From Gemmatimonadota bacterium (lineage in GTDB: Bacteria > Gemmatimonadota > Gemmatimonadetes > Gemmatimonadales > GWC2-71-9): a DNA stretch of 12,922 nucleotides. Positions 1 through 6,617 of the stretch are shown here, piece after piece. A model generated the notes under the pieces. The model did not search any database, was not told the DNA's origin, and saw nothing but the letters and a program-made list of their open reading frames with translations. Location: NCBI GenBank assembly GCA_003221825.1, contig QHUE01000141.1:1-12922 (forward strand). The letters run 5' to 3'. The position numbers and the translations under genes were made by a program. How positions within the stretch are numbered: position 1 is the stretch's first letter; each line of letters opens with the position of its first letter.

Positions 1-199
1 GTGTAAGTTTCTCAAACGAGTCCCAAACCCCGGACCCCACGTCCCTTTTCGAGAGAACCGCTTGCAGCATCCCGGTGCCGTCCCGCACCACGACGAACGC
101 GATCTTCCCGCTGGAGCGGGTCGTCGCCACCCAGCCGCGCACCACGACGCTCTCTCCGGCGTGCTGCGGCAGCTCCGCAATCCAATGACGTTCCGGCAT
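1..199 (-). CDS. asnS: Asparaginyl-tRNA synthetase, N-terminal fragment (3' part outside window)
   Basis: This is the first 66 codons of a class II aminoacyl-tRNA synthetase that would charge tRNA-Asn in the cytoplasm. The frame opens with ATG at 199-197 (MPERHWIAELPQHAG) and stays open to the window edge. Residues about 18-50 form the anticodon-binding OB-fold: a GWV strand, then RSSGKIAFVVVRDGTG and LQAVL. This spacing fits Thermus-type AsnRS (RSKGKIHFL, LRDGTGFLQA). The catalytic domain is outside the window, so AsnRS rather than a related AspRS rests on the OB-fold alone. No clear Shine-Dalgarno precedes the ATG. The start region overlaps the divergent plus-strand propeller gene by 15 bp. 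A period-7 tract lies in codons 52-61. Confidence 0.82.
   Translation of the reverse strand, partial: MPERHWIAELPQHAGESVVVRGWVATTRSSGKIAFVVVRDGTGMLQAVLSKRDVGSGVWDSFEKLT
18..45. repeat. Four-unit heptamer tract (NNNYCCC type) in asnS
   Basis: The units are GAGTCCC, AAACCCC, GGACCCC and ACGTCCC. The first unit and the overall pattern match the recG linker tract at 3514-3541. It is translated in asnS as part of RDVGSGVWDS. Confidence 0.6.
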
Positions 200-1327
200 A
201 GGCGCGGCATACTAGTGGCGGGCCTTTTCAGTGTCAACGCGATCACCGCGGGCTGCGCGCCGGCCATGAAACCGGGGCCGGCGCGGCAGGAATCGGGCTG
301 GCCCGCCTACCTCGGCAATCAGCGCCACGACGCGGGCGCGCGCGAGACATTGAACCCCGACCCCCGGCCGCTGTGGCATGTGACGATGGGACGCGGCGTG
401 CGCGGCAGTCCGGCGCTCGGCGAATCGGTCGTCGCCGCCGGCACCGCAGACCGCAACCTGGTGCTCCTCGATCGCGCGAGCGGTGAGGTGCTGTGGCGCT
501 CGCACCTCGATGGGACGGTGCGATCCGGCCCGCTGCTCGATGAAGACCGGTTGTACGTGGCCACCGAGTCACAACCGGACGGCCGCGTGTATGCGGTCCG
601 TCTGCGCGACGGCCGCCGGCTGTGGCGCGTGCGCGCGGGAAGCGTCACGGCGCCCCTCGCGTTTGACGGCGACGCGATCTACGCGGGAACCGAGGACGGC
701 GTGGTGCTGCGCCTGGAGCCGGAACACGGCCGGGTGCAGTGGCGCGCTTCGCTCAGCGGCGCGGTACGGGCCGGGCCGCTGAGCACGCCGAGCGGGCTCG
801 TCGTGGCTACTACGAGTGACACGCTGTATCTGATCGACCGGGAGACCGGAATCGTGCGCTCGCGCCTGAAGCTGCCCGGCGCCGTGCTGGCGACTCCGGC
901 TACGGACGGCCGGCGCGTGTACCTCGCGACCACGAGCGGCCGCATCATCGCGCTCGATCTGGCGACCTGGACGGTGGCGTGGGACCGCGCGGCGGGGGAC
1001 GCCGTATACGGCGCGCCGGCGCTCGCCCGAGACACGCTCTTCGCGCTGGCCCGTGACGGCCGGCTGTGGACGATTCCGGTGGACACGCCCGATGCCGCCA
1101 GCAGTCACACGCTGGACATCGTGGCCACCGCCGGGCCGACGCCGCTCGCGTCGGGTGGGGGCGTGCTGGTCGGCAGCGTCAGCGGCGAGATCCTGCTCGT
1201 CGATGCGGCGAGCGGAACCATTCGCTGGCGCGCGCAGGTCACCGGGCCCATCGAGGAGCCGCCGCTCGTGCGCGACCGGCAAGTGGTGGTGGTCGCGGGC
1301 CGCGGCAATATTCATACGTATCGATGA
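185..1327 (+). CDS. PQQ-like beta-propeller lipoprotein (BamB-like fold)
   Basis: The protein is 380 aa. The ATG at 185 is chosen because it gives a signal peptide: basic MTFRHRRG, then hydrophobic ILVAGLFSVNAIT, ending AGC with Cys24 as probable lipidated residue. The -3 residue is Thr, so the lipobox is imperfect. The frame is open back to a TTG at 62, but that stretch is antisense to asnS. Residues about 60-380 are repeated blades with PQQ-propeller hallmarks: A-G-T, L-x-x-x-D-x-x-(S/T)-G and a closing W (GEVLWR, GRRLWR, GRVQWR, GTIRWR), about seven blades. BamB and PQQ-dependent dehydrogenases share this fold. No dehydrogenase residues or cofactor sites are visible, so a binding or assembly role in the envelope is inferred. 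The last bases overlap the next gene (ATGA), which suggests coupled translation. Confidence 0.8.
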   Translation: MTFRHRRGILVAGLFSVNAITAGCAPAMKPGPARQESGWPAYLGNQRHDAGARETLNPDPRPLWHVTMGRGVRGSPALGESVVAAGTADRNLVLLDRASGEVLWRSHLDGTVRSGPLLDEDRLYVATESQPDGRVYAVRLRDGRRLWRVRAGSVTAPLAFDGDAIYAGTEDGVVLRLEPEHGRVQWRASLSGAVRAGPLSTPSGLVVATTSDTLYLIDRETGIVRSRLKLPGAVLATPATDGRRVYLATTSGRIIALDLATWTVAWDRAAGDAVYGAPALARDTLFALARDGRLWTIPVDTPDAASSHTLDIVATAGPTPLASGGGVLVGSVSGEILLVDAASGTIRWRAQVTGPIEEPPLVRDRQVVVVAGRGNIHTYR

Positions 1328-1782
1328 TGCGCTCGATGATTCTCTGTGTGTTGCTGCTTGGGGGTGCGGCTGCGAGGCTCTCGGCGCAGGTTCGAGACGT
1401 ATCGGGCCAGCGTCAATCGTTCCAACGTGCCGTAGTGCACAACGGCAAGTGGCTCACGGCCGCCAGCGTCGCGGCCCTCATCATGTTCGCCGAGCGTGAG
1501 CACAGTCATTCGCGGCGCGACTGGAATGCACTGCTCGACATCTGCCGTTCCGCGCAGGACGCCTGCGCGCTGGGTCCGGACGGCCGCTACGTGCGGAGCG
1601 ACGCGGAGCAGCTGTATCAGCGCTCGCGCTCCTACGACCGGCGCGCCAATCGCTGGCTGATCGGCGCCCAGGCGAGTCTGCTGGCCACAACGGCACTGTT
1701 CATCATTGATCTGCATCCGGGCGAAGGGCCGGGGAATATCCCCTTCGCGCCGATGCGGGTTGGGGTGCGGATCGCTTTCTAA
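1324..1782 (+). CDS. Small exported/membrane hypothetical protein
   Basis: This 152-aa protein is not assigned to a family. Two ATGs, at 1324 and 1327, are possible starts. The first overlaps the upstream stop as ATGA, the second as TGATG. The N terminus MMRSMILCVLLLGGAAARLSAQ is a good signal peptide with A-Q cleavage after about residue 22. Two further hydrophobic stretches follow: WLTAASVAALIMF at about residues 42-54 and WLIGAQASLLATTALFIIDL at about residues 109-128. Between them lies a charged region with two Cys and a YDRRANRW motif. The protein ends MRVGVRIAF; an aromatic terminus of this kind is common in outer-membrane beta proteins. Overlap with the propeller gene suggests that the two are made together and act in the same envelope process. 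Confidence 0.72.
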   Translation: MMRSMILCVLLLGGAAARLSAQVRDVSGQRQSFQRAVVHNGKWLTAASVAALIMFAEREHSHSRRDWNALLDICRSAQDACALGPDGRYVRSDAEQLYQRSRSYDRRANRWLIGAQASLLATTALFIIDLHPGEGPGNIPFAPMRVGVRIAF

Positions 1783-1800
1783 CAACAACGTGCGGCCTGT

Positions 1801-1887
1801 GAACGTGTGGCGTGCGGCGTGTCAACAGAACACGTCGTGCGCTATGACACTCACCCAGCTACGCCGCACGCCGCACGCCACACGTTC
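1801..1887. repeat. Long inverted repeat in convergent spacer
   Basis: A perfect 21-bp inverted repeat has arms at 1801-1821 and 1867-1887 with a 45-nt spacer. The arms are built from 7-bp units, GTGTGGC and GTGCGGC on the left and ACGCCGC and ACGCCAC on the right. It fills most of the gap between the plus-strand hypothetical gene (stop 1780-1782) and recG (TAA at 1888-1890) and abuts the recG stop. A transcript from either strand could fold a GC-rich hairpin, so bidirectional transcript-end protection is plausible. No T-tract follows either arm, so it is not a canonical intrinsic terminator. Confidence 0.85.
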
Positions 1888-3960
1888 TTATCCGACCCTG
1901 AACAGTTCAAATCCTCTTTCATACCGCGTCACAATCCGTTCGCGATAGACCAGGTGCTCACGTTTCTCGAGCGCGGGATCCTGCGCGATGATCGCGGCCG
2001 CGGCCGTGCGCGCAGCATCGAGCAGCGGCAGGTCCGTCTCGAGGTTCGCGTAGCGCAGCGGCACGCCCCCCGATTGCCGCGCGCCAGCCAGCTCGCCCAT
2101 CCCGCGCTCGTGCAGGTCCAGCTCCGCGATCTTGAAGCCGTCCGTCGTTTCGCAGAACGCCTGCAACCGCGGCGCCGCCTCCGGCGAATCCGACAGCAGG
2201 ATGCAATGACTCGCCGCCGCGCCCCGCCCCACCCGGCCCCGCAGCTGGTGCAGCTGCGCCAACCCGAACCGCTCGGCGTGTTCGATGAGCATCACGGTCG
2301 CGTTGGCGACGTCGATGCCCACTTCGATCACGCTGGTCGCGACCAGAATGTTGACCGCGTTGTCGCGAAAGTCCCGCATCGCCCGGTCCCGCTCGTCGGC
2401 CTTCAGCCGGCCATGCACCAGACCGACCCGGAATTCGGCGAACGTCTTCGCAAGCTTCTCGGCCATCGTCGTCGCGGCCTTGAGGTCGGCGCGCTCCGAT
2501 TCGTCGATCACCGGATAGATCACGTACGCCTGCCGCCCCGCCGCGCACTCACTGCGAATGAACTCATAGATCTTCGCGCGGGCGGCGTCGGTGCGCAGCG
2601 CCGTCTTGACCGCGCCGCGGCCGGGCGGCCGCTCGCGGATCTGCGTGACGTCGAGGTCGCCATACAGGGTGAGGGCGAGGGATCGGGGAATCGGAGTGGC
2701 GGTCAGTAGCAAGACGTCCGGGGCGTCGCCCTTCTCGACGAGCGCGGCGCGCTGCTCGACCCCGAAGCGATGCTGCTCGTCGATCACCGCGAGACCGAGC
2801 CGGCGAAACGTGACCGACTCCTGGATCAGCGCGTGCGTGCCCACCACGATGCGCGGCGCCCCGCTCGCAATCCGCTCCCGCACGGCCGCTTTCTCGGTTG
2901 CACTCATCCGGCCCAGCAACAGCTCGGGACGAATGGCCAGCGGCTCGAGGAGCCGGGTCAACGTCGCGCCGTGCTGCTCCGCGAGCAGCTCGGTGGGGGC
3001 CATGATGGCCGCCTGAAAGTCGTTCTCCGCGGCGAGCAGCATCGCGAACAGCGCCACCACCGTCTTTCCGGTCCCCACGTCGCCCATGAGCAAGCGGTGC
3101 ATGCGCAGCGGCGCCGTCATGTCGTCCGTGATTTCCCGGACGGCGTGGCGTTGATCGGCCGTCAACTCGAACGGCAGGTGTTCCTTGAGCCGCGTGGTGA
3201 GCTCGCGCTTCATCTGGAAGGTGATGCCCGCCCGCGCGCGCTTGGCGAGATGGCGCGCGCGCGCCTGGACCAGCTGTTGATCGAACAGCTCGTCGAATGC
3301 GAGACGCCGCCGCCCCCGCTCGGCGTCTTCGACCTGCTTGGGGCGATGCAGCACCTCGAGCGCGGGGCGCAGCTCGATCAGATTGTGCGTCGCCCGGAAC
3401 GCGGGAGGATGAGGATCGACGACCAGCGCCAGCAGCTCGTCCAGGTGCTGCTGCACCAGGGCGCGAATCTGCCGATGGGTCAGGCCTTCGGTGGCTGGAT
3501 AAACAGGCAGTACGAGTCCCGGGTCCCCTGTCCCTTCGCCCTCGCCCGGTTCGGCGAGCACGATGAACTCGTGCGGCACGATCTGCTTGCCATGGTAGTA
3601 GCGAACGGGGCCGGTCACGAGCAACAGCTGCCCCTTCTTGATCTGCCGCTCGAGAAACGGGCGGCCGGGCCAGGCACACTCGAGCAACCCGCTGTCGTCC
3701 TTCAGAACCGCCCGGAACACGCGCAAGCCGCGCCGCGTGGGCAACACCCCGGTACTCACGACCCGCCCGACGCACGTCACTTCCTGTCCGATCGCCGCGC
3801 GCGCCAGCGGCGTGACGGTCGTCGCATCGAGGTAGCGGTGGGGAACGTGATAGAGGAGATCGCCGGCCGTGCGGATGCCCAACCGTTGGAGGGCTTCGGC
3901 CCGCTTGGGCCCAACTCCTTTGAGGAATTTGACCGGGCTGGTCAGGTTGAGAGGGGTCAT
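1888..3960 (-). CDS. recG: ATP-dependent DNA helicase RecG
   Basis: The 690-aa protein is full length for RecG, a superfamily 2 translocase that regresses stalled replication forks and processes branched DNA. Residues 1-60 contain a helix-hairpin-helix-like GVGPKRAEAL, and about 60-140 form the wedge OB-fold. Helicase domain 1 has Walker A GDVGTGKT (293-300), APTELLAEQH (321-330), the DEQH box (394-397) and TATPIPRS (420-427). Domain 2 has LVHGRLK (514-520), ATSVIEVGIDV (541-551) and the arginine-finger motif QLRGRVGRG (572-580). The C-terminal TDGFKIAELDLHERGMGE is also typical. ATG at 3960 is preceded by GAGGA 10 nt upstream, inside a heptamer repeat. A Gly/Glu/Pro-rich linker at 138-148 is encoded by another period-7 tract. 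It appears to be the last gene of the operon. Confidence 0.97.
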   Translation of the reverse strand: MTPLNLTSPVKFLKGVGPKRAEALQRLGIRTAGDLLYHVPHRYLDATTVTPLARAAIGQEVTCVGRVVSTGVLPTRRGLRVFRAVLKDDSGLLECAWPGRPFLERQIKKGQLLLVTGPVRYYHGKQIVPHEFIVLAEPGEGEGTGDPGLVLPVYPATEGLTHRQIRALVQQHLDELLALVVDPHPPAFRATHNLIELRPALEVLHRPKQVEDAERGRRRLAFDELFDQQLVQARARHLAKRARAGITFQMKRELTTRLKEHLPFELTADQRHAVREITDDMTAPLRMHRLLMGDVGTGKTVVALFAMLLAAENDFQAAIMAPTELLAEQHGATLTRLLEPLAIRPELLLGRMSATEKAAVRERIASGAPRIVVGTHALIQESVTFRRLGLAVIDEQHRFGVEQRAALVEKGDAPDVLLLTATPIPRSLALTLYGDLDVTQIRERPPGRGAVKTALRTDAARAKIYEFIRSECAAGRQAYVIYPVIDESERADLKAATTMAEKLAKTFAEFRVGLVHGRLKADERDRAMRDFRDNAVNILVATSVIEVGIDVANATVMLIEHAERFGLAQLHQLRGRVGRGAAASHCILLSDSPEAAPRLQAFCETTDGFKIAELDLHERGMGELAGARQSGGVPLRYANLETDLPLLDAARTAAAAIIAQDPALEKREHLVYRERIVTRYERGFELFRVG
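3514..3541. repeat. Four-unit heptamer tract (NNNTCCC type) in recG linker
   Basis: The units are GAGTCCC, GGGTCCC, CTGTCCC and TTCGCCC. On the coding strand they give the flexible EGEGTGDPG segment between the RecG wedge and helicase regions. Confidence 0.7.
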
Positions 3961-4016
3961 CTGTTGTCTGTCCTCAGTCGTCAGGTTTCTGAAGACAGAC
4001 GACTGATAACAGATAA
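3961..4016. repeat. Eight-unit degenerate heptamer array with dyad symmetry
   Basis: The spacer between ftsY and recG consists of eight consecutive 7-bp units, each starting CTG or CAG (starts 3961, 3968, 3975, 3982, 3989, 3996, 4003 and 4010). CTG and CAG are complementary, so the array folds on itself: CAGTCGTC (3975-3982) pairs with GACGACTG, and the ends CTGTT and AACAG also pair. The recG ribosome-binding site (GAGGA, 3971-3975) lies inside the possible stem, so the fold could modulate recG translation. That effect is inferred. Confidence 0.85.
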
Positions 4017-4017
4017 C

Positions 4018-4860
4018 TCATTCATTCACCAGGCGATGCGCGAATTTCACCGGGTCGAATAGTTCCAGGTCCTCGACCGATTCGCCAGTGCCCAGAAACC
4101 GGATCGGCACGGGGACGGCGCGCCGCAATGCGACCACACCCCCGCCCTTCGCCGTGCCGTCGAGTTTGGTGATGACGAGTCCCGTGAGCGGCACTGCCGT
4201 GGCGAACGCTTCCGCCTGGCGCACCGCATTCTGCCCCACGGTGGCATCGAGTACCAGCAGCGACTCGTGCGGCGCCCCGGGCTGCCGCTTCCCGACGACG
4301 CGGACGACTTTTTTCAGCTCTTCGCGCAGCCGTTCGTCGGTGTGCAACCGCCCCGCCGTGTCCACCAGCACGCTCTCGACGCGGCGAGTCGTCGCCGCCT
4401 CGACGGCATCGAACGCAACGGCGGCGGGATCGCCGCCGCGGGTCGCGCCCACGAACGGCACACCGAGACGATCCGCCCAGATCTTGAGCTGCTCCGACGC
4501 GCCCGCGCGGAAGGTATCGGCGGCCGCCAGCAGTACGGTCCGGCCTTCAGTCTGGAGCCGCTTCGCGAGCTTTGCCACGGAGGTGGTCTTGCCCGTGCCG
4601 TTGACCCCGAAGATCAACATGATGGTCGGCGGCGCCGACGCGCGCGCGAGCGGCGCGCCCGGCGGACCCAGTTGCTCCACCACGATGCGCTCGAGACTCG
4701 CCGCATCGACGTGACCGGCGCGACTGAGGCGTTCGACGGTCTCGTTGGTCGCGGCGACGCCGAAGTCGGCTTCGAGCAGCAGGCGCTGGACCGCTTCGAG
4801 CTGCGCGGCATCGGCCGCTCCGCCGGCGAAGAAGCGGCCGAGCTTTTTCCAGAGCCCCAC
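4018..4860 (-). CDS. ftsY: Signal recognition particle receptor FtsY (NG domain)
   Basis: This 280-aa SRP-GTPase receptor accepts Ffh-bound ribosomes at the inner membrane. The GTG at 4860-4858 is preferred to an in-frame start 24 codons upstream. It overlaps the vWA stop by one base (TAGTG), has AGGGA 8 nt upstream, and starts the protein at the amphipathic LWKKLGRFF expected to touch membrane. The N domain is short (to about residue 65), and there is no acidic A domain. The G domain is complete: G1 GVNGTGKTT (85-93), then DTFRAGASEQL, DTAGR, TKLDGTAKGG and the closing GTGE. FLGTGE and DLELFDP near the end are FtsY hallmarks that distinguish it from Ffh, which would also carry an M domain. 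Confidence 0.95.
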   Translation of the reverse strand: MGLWKKLGRFFAGGAADAAQLEAVQRLLLEADFGVAATNETVERLSRAGHVDAASLERIVVEQLGPPGAPLARASAPPTIMLIFGVNGTGKTTSVAKLAKRLQTEGRTVLLAAADTFRAGASEQLKIWADRLGVPFVGATRGGDPAAVAFDAVEAATTRRVESVLVDTAGRLHTDERLREELKKVVRVVGKRQPGAPHESLLVLDATVGQNAVRQAEAFATAVPLTGLVITKLDGTAKGGGVVALRRAVPVPIRFLGTGESVEDLELFDPVKFAHRLVNE

Positions 4861-4873
4861 TATGGCAGTCCCT
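4858..4873 (-). promoter_or_regulatory. ftsY ribosome-binding site and coupled GTG start
   Basis: AGGGA (complement of 4869-4873) lies 8 nt before GTG at 4860-4858, inside the last codons of the vWA gene. The vWA stop and the ftsY start share base 4860. This decides the ftsY start and implies translational coupling. Confidence 0.75.
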
Positions 4874-6617
4874 GACGGCGCCGCAGAGCCCATTCCGTGG
4901 CGAGGGCGGCCACGGCAATCACGAACAGCCACCAGCGGTCACGCAAGGCCACGGCGGCCACGCGGGCCGTGGACTCGCCAGTTTGTGCGGTGAGTGCCGG
5001 CGTCCGAGGCAGCCACTCGTCGGAGTACGTCTCGACGGCGACGACGCCTTGCTCCGCTCCGCCACTCAACGCGTACCGGTAAACGCCCGGCGGAAGCAGC
5101 AGCTCGGCGCGACCGGCGGGATCGAAACGCAATGTCTCGATGCGCGTCGTGTCGTTGCCGCGCAGCGTCACCAGGACGGCACGCGCGGTATCGGAGGAGA
5201 TCCAGCGCCACACGACGGGCAGCCCGTTCGGAACCTCGAGCGCCTCCGGAACGACCCGCTCCCTGGTCCCCGCTCCCCGCTCCCCGAGTAGCCAGTCGAC
5301 CATCGCGGCCACCACGCTGCGGTACGCCTCTTCGGCTGCGCCCCCGCGGAACGCCCAGCGCCACAGCCCGGCCGCGGCGACGGTCGCGACACGCTGGCCG
5401 CCGCGCTGCTCCAGCGTGAGAATCGGGCGCGCGACTCCACGCCGCGCCAGCCGGGCCGTCAGCGCGACGGTCGCCGCACGACTCGAGTCGCGCGCCGGCA
5501 CGGCGACGGCGGTCGCGGGCGGGAGGGAATCCCACACCACGCCGGCGAGCGGCGCGGTGAACGGCGAGGCGAGCGGCCGCTCGACGTACCAGTCGCCGGT
5601 CTGGCCGTTCGTGGGCCACAGCATGAGGGCGCTCCGCGATGCGCCGGTGAACGCGCGCGCCCGCTCGGGGTCTCCCATGGCGACGACAAGCCGGGCGCCG
5701 GCCGCGGCGCGGGTCAGCTCGGGCGTCGCGACGGGCGCGAGTGAGGCGCCGTCACGCCAGCGGCCTGCTTCCGTTTCGACGAACACCTTGACCGGCACGC
5801 GCGCGACGTCGCTCAGCGTGCGGGCGAGGAAGCGCGCTTCCCAGTCGGGGGGCGACGCGAAGATCACGGCGGCAGGATCGAGACTTACGTCAACTACAAA
5901 CTGGCGGGTGTCGTCTCGAGGTTCGGCATCGTTTACGCCCTCCAACCGGACCTCAAGTACTGTCCATCCGGGATGCGGGATGCGAGATGCGGGAAGCGTA
6001 ACTTCTTCGGAAAGCACCCCACTATCGGGGAGCGACACACGTTTTGCCAACAGGTTGCGGCCTTCGACATCGACCGTCAGTTGTGCAGTACGCATTCCGT
6101 TTCTCGCATCCCGCATCCCGGCAACACCGTAGCTCACCCTCAGCCGGATGGTGTCGGTGCGAGTCACATGCCGCACGCCCTCGACGCTCGCGACATACGC
6201 GTCGTAGAACGGCGCGCGCGGTTGCACGATCACGCGGGGCCGGCGCAACAGATCGGCCGGGATCGCGGCCGCGTCATCGATGTTGCCATCGGTCACGATC
6301 ACGACTTCGCCCGCCCGCCCGGCGGCTGCTTCGAGCGCGGGGCCCAGGTGGCTCGCCCCCGCGGCGGGGGGCGTGCTGTCGAACGCGGTGACCCTGGTGC
6401 CGAACCGCCACACCACGGCGCCACCCCCACCTCGGCGGCGGGCGAAGCCGCGCGCACTGTCGAGCGCAGCGCGCCACGGTGCGCCGGTCATGCTGAGCGA
6501 CGCGTCGAGCAGCACGAGCGGCTCGTCGCCGGCGGGCAGCAGCCGCGAGCTGGCGGGATTCCACAGGAGGAGAATGAGCGCCAGCACGGCAACGCTGCGC
6601 AGCGTCACGAGACGCAC
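4860..6617 (-). CDS. Membrane-anchored von Willebrand factor A domain protein
   Basis: The 585-aa protein probably starts at GTG 6617-6615, overlapping the hisA-like stop by 13 bp. An N-terminal hydrophobic segment (about 8-19) is followed by a vWA-like region with a MIDAS-type DASLS (38-42) and VTDG (108-111), a metal-dependent ligand site. Residues about 150-245 look like a beta-sandwich. Residues 250-440 form a second alpha/beta region (PDWEARFLARTLS onwards). About 440-550 are extracytoplasmic beta, and a C-terminal transmembrane helix, WWLFVIAVAALATEWAL (562-578), ends in basic RRRQ. The layout resembles the BatA/aerotolerance-type family, often linked to MoxR ATPases, but no MoxR gene is visible here. 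Codons 260-326 are the source of the sequence copied into hisA. Two heptamer tracts lie in the coding sequence. Confidence 0.8.
   Translation of the reverse strand: MRLVTLRSVAVLALILLLWNPASSRLLPAGDEPLVLLDASLSMTGAPWRAALDSARGFARRRGGGGAVVWRFGTRVTAFDSTPPAAGASHLGPALEAAAGRAGEVVIVTDGNIDDAAAIPADLLRRPRVIVQPRAPFYDAYVASVEGVRHVTRTDTIRLRVSYGVAGMRDARNGMRTAQLTVDVEGRNLLAKRVSLPDSGVLSEEVTLPASRIPHPGWTVLEVRLEGVNDAEPRDDTRQFVVDVSLDPAAVIFASPPDWEARFLARTLSDVARVPVKVFVETEAGRWRDGASLAPVATPELTRAAAGARLVVAMGDPERARAFTGASRSALMLWPTNGQTGDWYVERPLASPFTAPLAGVVWDSLPPATAVAVPARDSSRAATVALTARLARRGVARPILTLEQRGGQRVATVAAAGLWRWAFRGGAAEEAYRSVVAAMVDWLLGERGAGTRERVVPEALEVPNGLPVVWRWISSDTARAVLVTLRGNDTTRIETLRFDPAGRAELLLPPGVYRYALSGGAEQGVVAVETYSDEWLPRTPALTAQTGESTARVAAVALRDRWWLFVIAVAALATEWALRRRQGLP
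5257..5284. repeat. Four-unit heptamer tract (GCTCCCN type) inside vWA CDS
   Basis: Four consecutive 7-bp units, CGCTCCC, TGGTCCC, CGCTCCC and CGCTCCC. On the coding strand they give the segment GERGAGTRER of the vWA protein. The same unit recurs at 11658-11685. Confidence 0.8.
5641..5840. repeat. 200-bp exact direct repeat, copy A (donor, in vWA gene)
   Basis: Identical over 200 bases to 6771-6970 (offset 1130), diverging immediately on both sides. It encodes vWA residues 260-326. It is judged the original because it continues naturally into PPDW upstream and the protein shows no break in its alpha/beta pattern. Confidence 0.97.
5968..6121. repeat. Heptamer inverted repeat inside vWA CDS
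   Basis: Arms at 5968-5987 and 6102-6121 are perfect 20-bp reverse complements, extending imperfectly to 31 bp (5968-5998 and 6091-6121; 27 of 31 match), with about 92-114 nt between. Each arm has four 7-bp units: GGGATGC, GGGATGC, GAGATGC, GGGAAGC on the left, and GCATTCC, GTTTCTC, GCATCCC, GCATCCC on the right. On the minus strand they encode GMRDARNGMR (167-176) and PASRIPHPG (209-217). The enclosed stretch looks less GC-rich than its surroundings by eye. Confidence 0.85.

Noticed and set aside
62..184. TTG start at 62 for the propeller gene
   Set aside because: This stretch reads as asnS on the other strand and would bury the signal peptide 41 residues inside the protein.
569..1315. 248-codon minus-strand open frame
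   Set aside because: It is antisense to the beta-propeller gene, with composition typical of GC-rich shadow frames and no motifs.
1801..1887. Intrinsic Rho-independent terminator
   Set aside because: No T-run follows either arm and the loop is 45 nt; only a weaker end-protection role can be proposed.
2672..2700. GGG-rich period in recG as another heptamer tract
   Set aside because: Spacing is nearer six and it encodes the conserved RecG segment SLALTLYGDLD.
3961..4016. CRISPR array
   Set aside because: Units are 7 bp with no spacers, and no cas genes are present.
2770..4062. 430-codon plus-strand open frame
   Set aside because: It is antisense to recG and ftsY, is Arg/His/Gln-rich with no domain, and is explained by high GC of the real minus-strand genes.
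4861..4932. Longer FtsY start
   Set aside because: The extra 24 residues are the vWA C-terminal coding region in another frame; GTG at 4860 has a good Shine-Dalgarno and a coupled stop.
5641..5840. vWA gene as the recipient of the duplicated 200 bp
   Set aside because: The copy fits the vWA protein smoothly and the protein has no missing part, while HisA loses its core; hisA is the recipient.
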